Below are positions 53,401 to 63,189 of a stretch of 64,000 bases of DNA, piece by piece (position 1 is the stretch's first letter; each line of letters opens with the position of its first letter). The notes beneath the pieces are model-generated. The model searched no databases. It saw only the letters and a program-made list of their open reading frames with translations, and was not told where the DNA came from. A program made the translations under genes and the position numbers. This DNA comes from Protula sp. h YS-2021 (lineage: Eukaryota > Annelida > Polychaeta > Sabellida > Serpulidae): assembly GCA_949752745.1 (NCBI GenBank), contig CATKHT010000107.1, positions 1 through 64,000 on the forward strand, read 5' to 3'.

Positions 53401-56400
53401 AGTTGGTGATACTTTTCGATACTCCGCATACTCATAGTTTAATTTAACAGAAACTGGACTTCAACGAATAGAAACTTTATTCCGGTGTTGGAATCATACA
53501 ATTGCTGTATTTTCATCAAATGACCAAAAATCCTCAACTACATGAAATGAGTTAATAGCAGTGGAAACAGAGAATGAAGCCCGATTTTAATATATTCCCT
53601 TCACACAAACCAAGAAAAAGGTGTGTAAAATACATCTGGACAAACGTAATCACTCAAAAGCAATTAAATGTCAAATATTAACGAAAACAAGTGAGCATGT
53701 CGGTAAAGATGGCCGATCAGGCAATTTCAGCGAATCTGTATAATTTTTTAGGTGAAAAAAACCAGCGAATCTGTAGATTCGCTGAAATTTTCAGCGAATC
53801 TATAGATTCGCTGGTTTTACAGATTTGCTGTAACATATATATATGGGCATACGCGCGTAGAGTAGAAAATACGCATCGAAAAAGGAGGCGCGCGTTTTAG
53901 CCTCGCCACGTAGCGGCCCTAGGACGAACCCTGCATATGAATGAAATCATTTAAGCGAGTAATGATATGTAAAATCGTAAGCAGTCTATTTAAACTATAC
54001 AAAAATTAAGTACTTCACATCAATAAGTAGGTTAAAAAAAGATAATTCTTGCCGTCTTTTTGTAACCAAGCCTACTTTATCGGACTGGTTTAGTCGCATC
54101 ACTATAGGGGGCTTGAATGTATGTGCGTATGTTAAACTTTTTCTTTAAAATGCTACTCCTCCTACAGTTTTGCTCCAATCGTGTTGATATTACGCAGCAA
54201 TGCTTCCTTTACTTTTTTCACAAATGATAAAAAGGCCGAAATAGTCGAATTGTAAACATTTTGTGAAATTGTGTAGATGTCGGTAAACACGTGAATCGTC
54301 AAAGCCCAATCTCTCCAACATCCCTTTTTGGGTAGCTTCCAGATTGGAATTAAATCAAATTTACATACTTCAATTTTTGGCCTAATAGTGTTCGTTTCAG
54401 AGTTTTTCTTTCTTTCCTTATTTGGTAACTCGGCTGGGTCATGTCCTTGGACATGCATGTTATTCAAGTTTATCAAAAATTGGCCAATATATAGATCAAA
54501 ACAGAAAAATCAAAGGTACTCACGAGACGGAGTCTTTTCGAAAATCAATAAAACTGCAAGAGACGGTTGATTCGGTGAACAGAAAAAATCTCCATGAAAA
54601 ATTAATCTGGCACAACGGCAAAAGAAAGAAAAGAAAAAGAAGAAATAGGAAAACACGAATATCGTGCCTATCACCTTCGTGGATAGAAACCAGCGCGCTC
54701 AGAGTAGGGCTGTGGTGAGTGGGATCCCATCAATCCTTCTTCCCATAGTCTGTTTGCTGCTGTTGGTCTTGGGTCATCGGATGAGAATGTTAGCGGTTTC
54801 CAGTATGGAAAGCCTTTGTCTCTTAGGTATCAGCCAATAATTCTGGAATGACAAAATTTACATATATGAATGAAATTATTCAAGCGAGACAAAGATATGT
54901 GAAATGGTAAGCAGTCTATTTAAACTAGAAAAAATACACAATTCCAAAAATTGTAACTGTTATGCTACAAACATGCGAACAGTCATCTCTGTAAAGTTCT
55001 TTTGGCAGATGTCAGGCTCTAACAAGAATACCTTTCTGTTTTGTAGGACAATGACGATTGTGTGATAACCGGGGTGAGTACACGTACATCGTACTCAAAA
55101 TTATACATAATAACATATATTAGCAGCTATTCAGTCAAGCCCCGTTACACCGCCACACTTCGTTCTTGAAGAAACTGGCTTTATAACGCGTTCAGCTTTG
55201 GCAGTATAACGAATTTATGATTTTAAAGAAAGAGTCTAGTTTTATGCAGCAAGTAAATAAAGCCATACGGAATTTTCTAGATAATTTATTAAATTCTATA
55301 GGAAATAAATTAATATTTTGGGCATATCTATATAACGACAACACCAAAGAAAGTCACCAATTGTGTCAATTTTATAAATGTTCGTGTCGCAACAGTTTAG
55401 AATTAATCAGAAAGAGTCAAATATGGCACTGCAATATTAAACTAGCCCTGGTTTGGCATTTTGTTTAAAAAAATCCATGATGGATTTTTGCTTTGTTGCG
55501 TCAACAGATAACTTCTCAATAGACTGTTCCAGCTTTAAACAGCTGGGCTGGACTATCGTATAAAATTGAAAGAAGGCAAACTGTTAAAAGTGCAATAGTG
55601 ATTACTTGCTAGTCCGCAAATAATAACGTATGTTCCACATCAAAAAACAACAACAATAAACTTTAATTTATCATAATTGTGATATTATATGAATTTTTTC
55701 AGTATGATCCACCAAGAAGGCGGGAGGTAGTTTCCCAGGCAGTTAGTAATTTTTCAAATGCATGCATGCACATTGTAACATGCTACTGACAATACATGGT
55801 AATGGCTTGAATAGTTACAATGCTAAAGGCACAAACCTGATCTTCATCTTTCTATTTAAACAAGAAAAATTCACTTAGAAAAATTGTATCTGTTATGCTA
55901 CAGACATGCGAATAGTCATCTCTGTAAAGTTCTCTTGACTCGTGTCAGGCTCTAACAAGAATACCTTTCTGTTTTGTAGGACAATGACGATTGTGTGATA
56001 ACCGCAGTGAGTACACGTACTCAAAATTATATATACAGTAAATATTCGTTACTTCGAACAAGGTGGAGCCGGCGAAATTGTTCGAATTTATTTAAAGCCA
56101 AACTGAATCTACTCCCATGATGAATAATTCACAATTGCAGATTTTATTGGTTAAAATAGGGTACACTAAATCTTAATTTCATTGGTTAAAAAGATAAAAG
56201 GAATTGATGCGGATTTCTATTCACTTCCAAATTGTCATCAGGAGTGAGTTTTTAATGCCTCTGTTGCACAATCAATGGTGTTTGGGTGGCTCTTCATTAC
56301 AAATAAGCACAAAAGACAAATCACCATTGATGTTCAGTAATTTCTTGAGTAATTTTTGAGTTCAAGCAAAAAATATAAAAAATTGTCACGTTTCATTTTG

Positions 56401-59400
56401 TTTAAATTAACCGGTATATTCGTTAATTCGAATTTTTTGGTATAAATGTTTAGTAAACATTTGGGACGGGGCACTTTTGCTCGAATTAACCCATAATTCG
56501 AACTAACCGATTTCGAAGCAACGACTATATACTGTAATTACATATATTAGCGGTTATACAGTCAAGCCCCGTTATACCGCAACACTTCGTTCTTGAAGAA
56601 AATGGCGGTATAACGAGTTTTGGGATATAACAAATTCATGATTTTCCAGAAACAGTCTGGTTTTATGCAGCAACCAAACAAAGCATATGAAATTTTCTAG
56701 ATAATTTATTAAACTCTCCAGGAAATAAATGAATATTTTGGGCATTTCTATATAACGATAACACCAAAGAAAGTCACCAATAGTGTCCACTTCATAAAAT
56801 GTTCGTGTCGGAGCAGTTTAGAATTAATCAGAAAGAGTCAACTATGGTACTGCAATATCGAACTAGCCCTAGTTTGGTACCTTGTTGAAAAAAATCCATG
56901 ATGGATATTTGCTTTTCTGCGTCAACAGATAACTTAAAAATAGACTGTTCTAGGTTTAAACAGTTGGGCCGGACTGCCATATAAAATTGAAAGTAATTAA
57001 TTGCTAGTCCACAACTAATAAAATGTGTCCCACAAAAAAAAATAACAGCAATAAACTTCAGTTTATCATAATTGTGATATTATTTGAATTTTTCAGTATG
57101 AGCCACCAGAAAGGCCGGCCAATACGGTAGGTGCCCGTACAGTTAGTAAGTTTTAGAACAGCTTCGACTTCGTCGATGAGGGGCTTTACCCATCACTTTT
57201 CGCCGTCGGCGGTGTGTATGTGTGTTAGATAATGGTTTTGCAAAAAACTATCAATAAAAATTGTTCGATATTACACACGGCTCCTTCTTAAATACGGCCA
57301 ATAATTAATTTTTAGCATTTGACCAAAATTGACAGATTTAACTAACAATTAAGAGTTGTTACAATTTTGAAATTTAAAATACTAAGGCTCGGAGAGTTTT
57401 CGTCCAATCCTCAAAAATGCTTAGAAATGTTTTTCTGACGACGGTCTTTTGGAAAATTACTTTTTTGACGATTTGCCAAAAATGACAAAAAATTTTCGGA
57501 TTTTAGTTTTCATTTAGGCACTTATTTTGTTGCTCATTATAATATTAAAATACTGAGATGCCTCGGTTGTTTGCTCTAATATTTTGCAATACCAACCCCT
57601 ATGATCGTAGTTAGATGCACGCCAAATTTTTTTATGCTTCCGTAGAAATCGGATTTTTGGCGATATTTTTTAATTTTTGTGCAGGTGTGTTATGTGCGTC
57701 ACGCTTTTCTTGTGGACACCATATCTCAAGTTTGGGTGGACGGATTTTAACCAGAAGTGGTGCAGAGCTTTTATACAAAAAGATCGTGACCTCATTAGAC
57801 TTGGGTGACCTTTTAGGCTACTCTGAGACGTTGAAGTTGTGCCCTGCGACTTGATTTTTGGTACCGTAACACAAGTTTGGCGGAGCGGATTACAACCTAA
57901 ATTTGAAGGTAGCTTCTTTGAACAGAGCGACCTTGACTTCAAGATCAAGGTCATTGCTAGCGACTTCGACAATTTACACTGCTGTATCTACTAGATTCTT
58001 CCTTTAAAGCTGCAATTTAATAGGTTTAAAAGCAGGCTGAGGGCAATGTCTCAGGACATTCTTGTTTAAATGTATGCATGCACATTGTTACATGCTACAA
58101 ACATGCAAAAAGTCATCGATGTAAAGTTATTTACCGTAATCTCCGGGTAATCGCGGGAGATTAGCTTTTCTAAATCGTCACCCTTGAATCAAAACGTCAT
58201 TTGCAAGACATCTATTCAGTCGTCGATTACACGTTGCTTTAATTATGTCTCCCCGATAAAGGGGAGACATATTGTTTTTTTTCTGAACTCTATGAGTGTG
58301 TGTGTGGGTGCTCCTGTGCCTCCTGCTTTTGTGTACACGATATATCAAGTTTACCTGGACTGATTTCAACAAACATTTATGTTAAGATAACTGTTTCCAG
58401 TTGGCGGTTCGGTGGCAAAGTTTGGTCGGGGCACACGTGTTCCCACGGACAATATGTCCTGTTTTGTATATTTTTTCTTCTATATTTTAGGACACACCGA
58501 TGCCTAGTGCTCTAATGCCGGCAGGCTCCATTGTAAGTGAAACGCTTTTACATTTGCTATGTTTGTGTAACACTATAGTGCATTCTTGCGAATATATAAC
58601 TGGGCGTTGAAGAAATTACACCGATACTTTCGTAAATATCCGCCCTTAAATCAAAACGTCATTTGCAAGACATCTATGCAGTCATCGATTACACGTTGCT
58701 TTAATTATGTCTCCCCGAATAAGGGGAGATATATTGTTTTTGTCTGAACTCTATGAGCGTGTGTGTGGGTGCTCCTACGCGTCCTGCTTTTGTGTACACG
58801 ATATATCAGGTTTATCTGGGTGGATTTTAACCAACATTTATGTGAAGATAACTATTCGCAGTGGGCGATTCGGTGGAAAAGTTTGGTCGGAGCACACGTG
58901 TTCCCACGGAAAATATTTCTTGTTTCGTATTTTTTTCTATATTTTAGGACAGATCGATGTCTAGTGTCCTTGGGCCGTCAGGCCCGGTTGTAAGTGAAAC
59001 GCTTTGATATTTGATATGATTGTGTAATACCATATTGTATTTTTGCGTATATATAAGGGAGTGGGGCTGAAGTAATTACATCATTGCTTTCGTAAATATC
59101 CGCCCTTTAATCAAAACGTCATTTGCAAGACATCTATTCAGTCGTCGATTACACGTTGCTTTAATTATGTCTCCCCGATAAAGGGGAGACATATTGTTTT
59201 TTTTCTGAACTCTATGAGTGTGTGTGTGGGTGCTCCTGTGCCTCCTGCTTTTGTGTACACGATATATCAAGTTGACCTGGACTGATTTCAACAAACATTT
59301 ATGTTAAGATAACTGTTTCCAGTTGGCGGTTCGGTGGCAAAGTTTGGTCGGGGCACACGTGTTCCCACGGACAATATTTCTTGTTTTGTATATTTTTTTC

Positions 59401-62400
59401 TATATTTTAGGACACACCGATTCCAAATGCATCTGGGTCGTCACGCTCATTTGTAAGTGAACGCTTTGATATTTTCTATGTTTGTGTAACACCATATTGT
59501 ATTCTTGCGTATATATAAGGGTGGTGGATCTGGAGTAATTACACCGATGCTTTCGTAAATATCCGCCCTTAAATCAAAACGTCATTTGCAAGACATCTAT
59601 TCAGTCGTTGATTACACGTCATTTTAATTATGTCTCCCCGAATAAGGGGAGATATATTGTTTTTTTTTCTGAACTCTATGAGTGTGTGTGTGGGTGCTCC
59701 TGTGCCTCCTGCTTTTGTGTACACGATATATCAAGTTGACCTGGACTGATTTCAACAAACATTTATGTTAAGATAACTGTTTCCAGTTGGCGGTTCGGTG
59801 GCAAAGTTTGGTCGGGGCACACGTGTTCCCACGGACAATATTTCTTGTTTTGTATATTTTTTTCTATATTTTAGGACACACCGATTCCAAATGCATCTGG
59901 GTCGTCACGCTCATTTGTAAGTGAACGCTTTGATATTTTCTATGTTTGTGTAACACCATATTGTATTCTTGCGTATATATAAGGGTGGTGGATCTGGAGT
60001 AATTACACCGATGCTTTCGTAAATATCCGCCCTTAAATCAAAACGTCATTTGCAAGACATCTATTCAGTCGTTGATTACACGTCATTTTAATTATGTCTC
60101 CCCGAATAAGGGGAGATATATTGTTTTTTTTCTGAACTCTATGAGTGTGTGTGTGGGTGCTCCTGTGCCTCCTGCTTTTGTGTACACGATATATCAAGTT
60201 GACCTGGACTGATTTCAACAAACATTTATGTTAAGATAACTGTTTCCAGTTGGCGGTTCGGTGGCAAAGTTTGGTCGGGGCACACGTGTTCCCACGGACA
60301 ATATTTCTTGTTTTGTATATTTTTTCTATATTTTAGGACACACCGATTCCAAATGCATCTGGGTCGTCACGCTCAGTTGTAAGTGAACGCTTTGATATTT
60401 TCTATGTTTGTGTAACACCATATTGTATTCTTGCGTATATATAAGGGTGGTGGATCTGGAGTAATTACACCGATGCTTTCGTAAATATCCGCCCTTAAAT
60501 CAAAACGTCATTTGCAAGACATCTATTCAGTCGTTGATTACACGTTGTTTTAATTATGTCTCCCCGAATAAGGGGAGATATATTGTTTTTGCCTGACCTC
60601 TATGAGCGTGTGTGTGTGGGTGTGTATGTAGATGCTCCTGAGCGTCCTGCTTTTGTGTACACAATATGTCAAGTTTATCTGGACGGATTTCAACCAACAT
60701 TTATGTTAAGATAACTGTTTCCAGTTGGCGGTTCGGTGGCAAAGTTTGGTCGGGGCACACGTGTTCCCACGGACAATATGTCCTGTTTTGTATATTTTTT
60801 CTTCTATATTTTAGGACACACCGATGCCTAGTGCTCTAATGCCGGCAGGCTCCATTGTAAGTGAAACGCTTTGACATTTGCTATGTTTGTGTAACACTAT
60901 AGTGCATTCTTGCGAATATATAACTGGGCGTTGAAGAAATTACACCGATACTTTCGTAAATATCCGCCCTTAAATCAAAACGTCATTTGCAAGACATCTA
61001 TGCAGTCATCGATTACACATTACTTTAATTATGTCTCCCCGATAAAGGGGAGACATATTGTTTTTTTCTGAACTCTATGAGTGTGTGTGTGGGTGCTCCT
61101 GTGCCTCCTGCTTTTGTGTACACGATATATCAAGTTTACCTGGACTGATTTCAACAAACATTTATGTTAAGATAACTGTTTCCAGTTGGCGGTTCGGTGG
61201 CAAAGTTTGGTCGGGGCACACGTGTTCCCACGGACAATATTTCTTGTTTTGTATATTTTTTGCTATATTTTAGGACACACCGATTCCCTATGCACCTGGA
61301 TCGTCACGCTCAGTTGTAAGTGAACGCTTTGATATTTTCTATGTTTGTGTAACACCATATTGTATTCTTGCGTATATATAAGGGTGGTGGATCTGGAGTA
61401 ATTACACCGATGCTTTCGTAAATATCCGCCCTTAAATCAAAACGTCATTTGCAAGACATCTATTCAGTCGTTGATTACACGTTGTTTTAATTATGTCTCC
61501 CCGAATAAGGGGAGATATATTGTTTTTTTTCTCAACCCTATGAGTGTGTGTGTGGGTGCTCCTGTGCCTCCTGCTTTTGTGTACACGATATATCAAGTTT
61601 ACCTGGACTGATTTCAACAAACATTTATGTTAAGATAACTGTTTCCAGTTGGCGGTTCGGTGGCAAAGTTTGGTCGGGGCACACGTGTTCCCACGGACAA
61701 TATTTCTTGTTTTGTATATTTTTTCTATATTTTAGGACACACCGATTCCCTATGCACCTGGATCGTCATGCTCAGTTGTAAGTGAACGCTTTGATATTTT
61801 CTATGTTTGTGTAACACCATATTGTATTCTTGCGTATATATAAGGGTGGTGGATCTGGAGTAATTACACCGATGCTTTCGTAAATATCCGCCCTTAAATC
61901 AAAACGTCATTTGCAAGACATCTATTCAGTCGTTGATTACACGTTGTTTTAATTATGTCTCCCCGAATAAGGAGAGATATATTGTTTTTGGCTGACCTCT
62001 ATGAGCGTGTGTGTGTGGGTGTGTATGTAGATGCTCCTGAGCGTCCTGCTTTTGTGTACACAATATGTCAAGTTTATCTGGACGGATTTTAACCAACATT
62101 TATGTTAAGATAACTGTTTCCAGTTGGCGGTTCGGTGGCAAAGTTTGGTTGGGGCACACGTGTTCCCACGGACAATATGTCTTGTTTTGTATATTTTTTT
62201 CTATATTTTAGGATACAGCGATGCCTAGTGCGGCTACGCCTTCAGGCTCCTTTGTAAGTGAACCGCTTTGATATTTGCTATGTTTGTGCAACACTATAAT
62301 GTATTCTTTCGTGGAATTACTTGCCCTCATAAATTCATTGATTGATGGCTTCATAGGTACAACTTACTTATTTACTTAATTCCTTACCAAAAACAGTTTC

Positions 62401-62821
62401 GTAATGTATTTTGTGCCACCTTTATATACAACGCATCGAAGTACGAAAATACTCATTAATGAGGGTTTTACTACTAGGAAAACAATATGTCACCCGTTGG
62501 TCTGGGAGACAGAAAAATTGCCAGTAACTTTTTATGTACTCAGCCAAGAAAAAGCGCATTAATGAACATAAGTGTCACAACACCAAATGGTAAGAACTTG
62601 CTAGGTGAACAAAAATGGGCAAAAAACGGAAAGATGTTTTCACTTCGTGGGGTGCATCTTTAGCCCACCCTCCCCCACCCTGTCCTTCCCCGCAGCAAAT
62701 TCCTACGCCGCCACCGCCTCAATATGTATGTTTTGATTATTTTTTGCTTGATGTAATTCAGAAGACGAAGAGAAAAAGAAAGGTAGCCGTTATGCGGACT
62801 TTTACGAGTCGGCGCACGATG
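50401..62821 (+). CDS. Gene 2: micro-exon gene with nine tandem 42-nt exons (3' end, and probably 5' end, not seen)
   Basis: Exons inferred from splice consensus, phase and internal duplication: 50401-50420 (tentative), 55047-55073, 55703-55741, 55980-56006, 57097-57141, nine at 58491-62253, 62544-62589, 62762-62821. All from 55047 to 62253 are phase 0 to 0, so any may be skipped or added without frame loss. About 207 residues are visible, Pro/Ser/Asp-rich, with no recognised domain. The 62762 exon begins EDEEKKKGSRYADFYE and resembles gene 1 exon 19530-19580 (EDEQKVKRKK) in sequence and entry phase, so gene 2 may be a partial paralogue of gene 1 with fingers beyond 64000. No SET exons were found between 24 and 50 kb. 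Whether all exons belong to one transcript is inference. Confidence 0.6.
50718..51890 (+). repeat. Family S repeat copy with internal deletion
   Basis: TATGTCTCCCCGACC is joined directly to CGACTCGTATAGAAAATCAC, skipping the GACGTCAT block found in other copies. It then runs through AACAGTAACAGCATTACTGT and the subrepeats to AGTCAGGGAAACATTTG. Confidence 0.7.
52225..52540 (+). repeat. Segmental duplicate, copy 1
   Basis: AGAAGAAATAGGAAAACACG, GCGCTCAGAGTAGG, CCAATCC(C/T)TCTTCCCAT and GTCTCTTAGG recur in order at 54615-54860. This copy carries the element 52542-53933 at its right end; copy 2 has the empty site. Confidence 0.75.
52542..53933. mobile_element. 1.39 kb hAT-like element with 6 bp flanking repeat
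   Basis: Ends CAGGGTGTCCGAGG and CCTAGGACGAACCCTG are roughly inverted copies. CATATG lies directly on each side. The duplicate locus at 54860-54880 reads ACATATATGAATGAAAT without the element, a natural empty site. GCGCG-rich subterminal sequence; no transposase. The foldback 52804-53834 is nested within. Confidence 0.7.
52804..53834. mobile_element. 1.03 kb foldback element of palindromic subrepeats
   Basis: Arms of about 190 bp (52804-52995 and 53700-53834) are inverted copies starting GTTACAGC(G/A)AATCTGTAAA. Each arm is a chain of the perfect 20 bp palindrome AGCGAATCTATAGATTCGCT and variants, so each arm also folds on itself. The middle is AT-rich and rich in TTGCAATT, non-coding. Confidence 0.8.
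54070..54463 (+). mobile_element. Family A hairpin element, short copy
   Basis: Starts ACTTTATCGGACTGGTTTAG, has CCTACAGTTTTGCTCCAATC, and ends in the perfect hairpin CATGTCCTTGGACATG followed by CATGTT. Internally deleted relative to 10694-11643. Confidence 0.6.
54615..54860 (+). repeat. Segmental duplicate, copy 2
   Basis: Diverged copy of 52225-52540, lacking the transposon; see that entry. Confidence 0.75.
55047..55073 (+). CDS. Gene 2 micro-exon, cassette copy 1a
   Basis: 27 nt between TTTTGTAG and GTGAGT; phase 0 reads DNDDCVITG. Nearly identical to 55980-56006, and the flanking introns are duplicated too. Confidence 0.6.
55703..55741 (+). CDS. Gene 2 micro-exon, cassette copy 1b
   Basis: 39 nt between TTTTTTCAG and GTTAGT; phase 0 reads YDPPRRREVVSQA. 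Paralogue of 57097-57141, which keeps Y-D/E-P-P and the GTTAGT donor. Confidence 0.6.
55980..56006 (+). CDS. Gene 2 micro-exon, cassette copy 2a
   Basis: 27 nt between TTTTGTAG and GTGAGT; reads DNDDCVITA, one residue different from copy 1a. Confidence 0.6.
56036..56534. mobile_element. 499 bp Tigger/pogo-like MITE
   Basis: Inverted ends CAGTAAATATTCGTTACTTC and TTCGAAGCAACG-ACTATATACTG, flanked by TA on both sides. The first cassette copy lacks it at the matching intron position (about 55100), so it inserted after the exon duplication. Non-coding. Confidence 0.8.
57097..57141 (+). CDS. Gene 2 micro-exon, cassette copy 2b
   Basis: 45 nt between TTTTTCAG and GTTAGT; phase 0 reads YEPPERPANTVGART. 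Two codons longer than copy 1b with frame kept, which argues for coding constraint. Confidence 0.6.
57177..58066 (+). mobile_element. Terminal-hairpin element family B, long copy
   Basis: Starts with the hairpin TCGACTTCGTCGA, contains TTGCTCTAATATTTTGCAAT, ATATCTCAAGTTTGGGTGG and CAATTTACACTGCTGTA, and ends with the hairpin ATGTCTCAGGACAT then TCTTGTTT. Joins the two halves seen separately at 13050-13936 and 22195-22880. Confidence 0.6.
58491..58532 (+). CDS. Gene 2 tandem exon 1 of 9
   Basis: 42 nt, AG before, GTAAGT after, peptide DTPMPSALMPAGSI. Only phase 0 is free of stops. Confidence 0.7.
58948..58989 (+). CDS. Gene 2 tandem exon 2 of 9
   Basis: 42 nt, peptide DRSMSSVLGPSGPV; the most diverged member, yet open in phase 0 with both splice sites kept. 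Confidence 0.7.
59411..59452 (+). CDS. Gene 2 tandem exon 3 of 9
   Basis: 42 nt, peptide DTPIPNASGSSRSF; AG and GTAAGT present. Confidence 0.7.
59875..59916 (+). CDS. Gene 2 tandem exon 4 of 9
   Basis: 42 nt, identical peptide to exon 3 (DTPIPNASGSSRSF). Confidence 0.7.
60337..60378 (+). CDS. Gene 2 tandem exon 5 of 9
   Basis: 42 nt, peptide DTPIPNASGSSRSV; one residue from exons 3 and 4. Confidence 0.7.
60815..60856 (+). CDS. Gene 2 tandem exon 6 of 9
   Basis: 42 nt, peptide identical to exon 1 (DTPMPSALMPAGSI), suggesting block duplication of several units. Confidence 0.7.
61274..61315 (+). CDS. Gene 2 tandem exon 7 of 9
   Basis: 42 nt, peptide DTPIPYAPGSSRSV. Confidence 0.7.
61736..61777 (+). 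CDS. Gene 2 tandem exon 8 of 9
   Basis: 42 nt, peptide DTPIPYAPGSSCSV; one residue from exon 7. Confidence 0.7.
62212..62253 (+). CDS. Gene 2 tandem exon 9 of 9
   Basis: 42 nt, peptide DTAMPSAATPSGSF. The array ends here: after GTAAGT the sequence loses unit identity within about 60 bases. Confidence 0.7.
62544..62589 (+). CDS. Gene 2 linker exon
   Basis: Acceptor TTATGTACTCAG, donor G|GTAAGA, 46 nt. Phase 0 entry from the array reads PRKSALMNISVTTPN and leaves one base (G), which makes the next exon begin GAA GAC GAA. That fit to 62762-62821 supports it. Confidence 0.5.
62696..62725 (+). CDS. Gene 2 possible alternative Pro-rich exon
   Basis: 30 nt between CTTCCCCGCAG and GTATGT; phase 0 reads QIPTPPPPQY. 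It cannot follow 62544-62589, because the leftover base would then create TAA at the next junction. It would fit directly after the nine-exon array, so it is an alternative or a chance exon. Confidence 0.3.
62762..62821 (+). CDS. Gene 2 exon, acidic/basic linker
   Basis: Acceptor GTAATTCAG, donor G|GTAAAA (or an internal donor G|GTAGCC at 62782). In phase 1 it reads EDEEKKKGSRYADFYESAHD. Start sequence and entry phase match gene 1 exon 19530-19580. In phase 0 the same bases read KTKRKRKVAVMRTFTSRRTM, also open, so the phase depends on the exon before it. Confidence 0.5.
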
Positions 62822-63119
62822 GTAAAAGAAATGCTTTGATTATTACAAATACAAATATTTAGTATTTGTTATGTTTGTGTAAGACGATAGTATATTCTTG
62901 CGTACATATCATATTGTAATGCATGGTTTAGCAAACAAACGCCCAAGTCGATATATATTCTGCAAATAACAATAAAAAGGTGGAATTGCAATTGAAAGAT
63001 TTATCCATGAAACGCCTGAGTCCATGTGATGTGCAACAACAGTAAGGCTCTAGGCCATACCATTGCCAACTATAAAGATATAAATGGCAATTCTTAAAAA
63101 ATGTAATTCATCTTTTCAG

Positions 63120-63151
63120 CGTAAATTCAAGAGGAGCAAACAGAAACAGAG
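63120..63151 (+). CDS. Gene 2 possible basic exon
   Basis: 32 nt between TCTTTTCAG and GTCAGT. Phase 0 reads RKFKRSKQKQ, NLS-like. Phase 1 entry, required by 62821, meets a stop at once, so it belongs to the alternative phase chain or is not used. Confidence 0.3.
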
Positions 63152-63189
63152 GTCAGTAAAGTGCAATTTAAAAATGTTATTCCTTTTTT

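Larger units (their letters stand above)
58240..62270 (+). repeat. Tandem array: nine 457-478 bp units, each with one exon
   Basis: Each unit runs: hairpin ATGTCTCCCCGA/AAGGGGAGA, GAACTCTATGAGTGTGTGTG, GCTTTTGTGTACACGATATA, CAGTTGGCGGTTCGGTGG, ACACGTGTTCCCACGGACAA, a T-rich tract ending TATTTTAG, a 42-nt exon, GTAAGTGAA, then ATATCCGCCCTTAAATCAAA before the next hairpin. Exon starts are spaced 457, 463, 464, 462, 478, 459, 462 and 476. Units 3-5 are almost identical, as are 7-8, and units 1 and 6, showing recent duplication or conversion. Confidence 0.92.

Noticed and set aside
58240..62270. CRISPR-like regular spacing
   Set aside because: Period of about 465 bp with long similar 'spacers', splice sites and animal-type context; not a CRISPR array.
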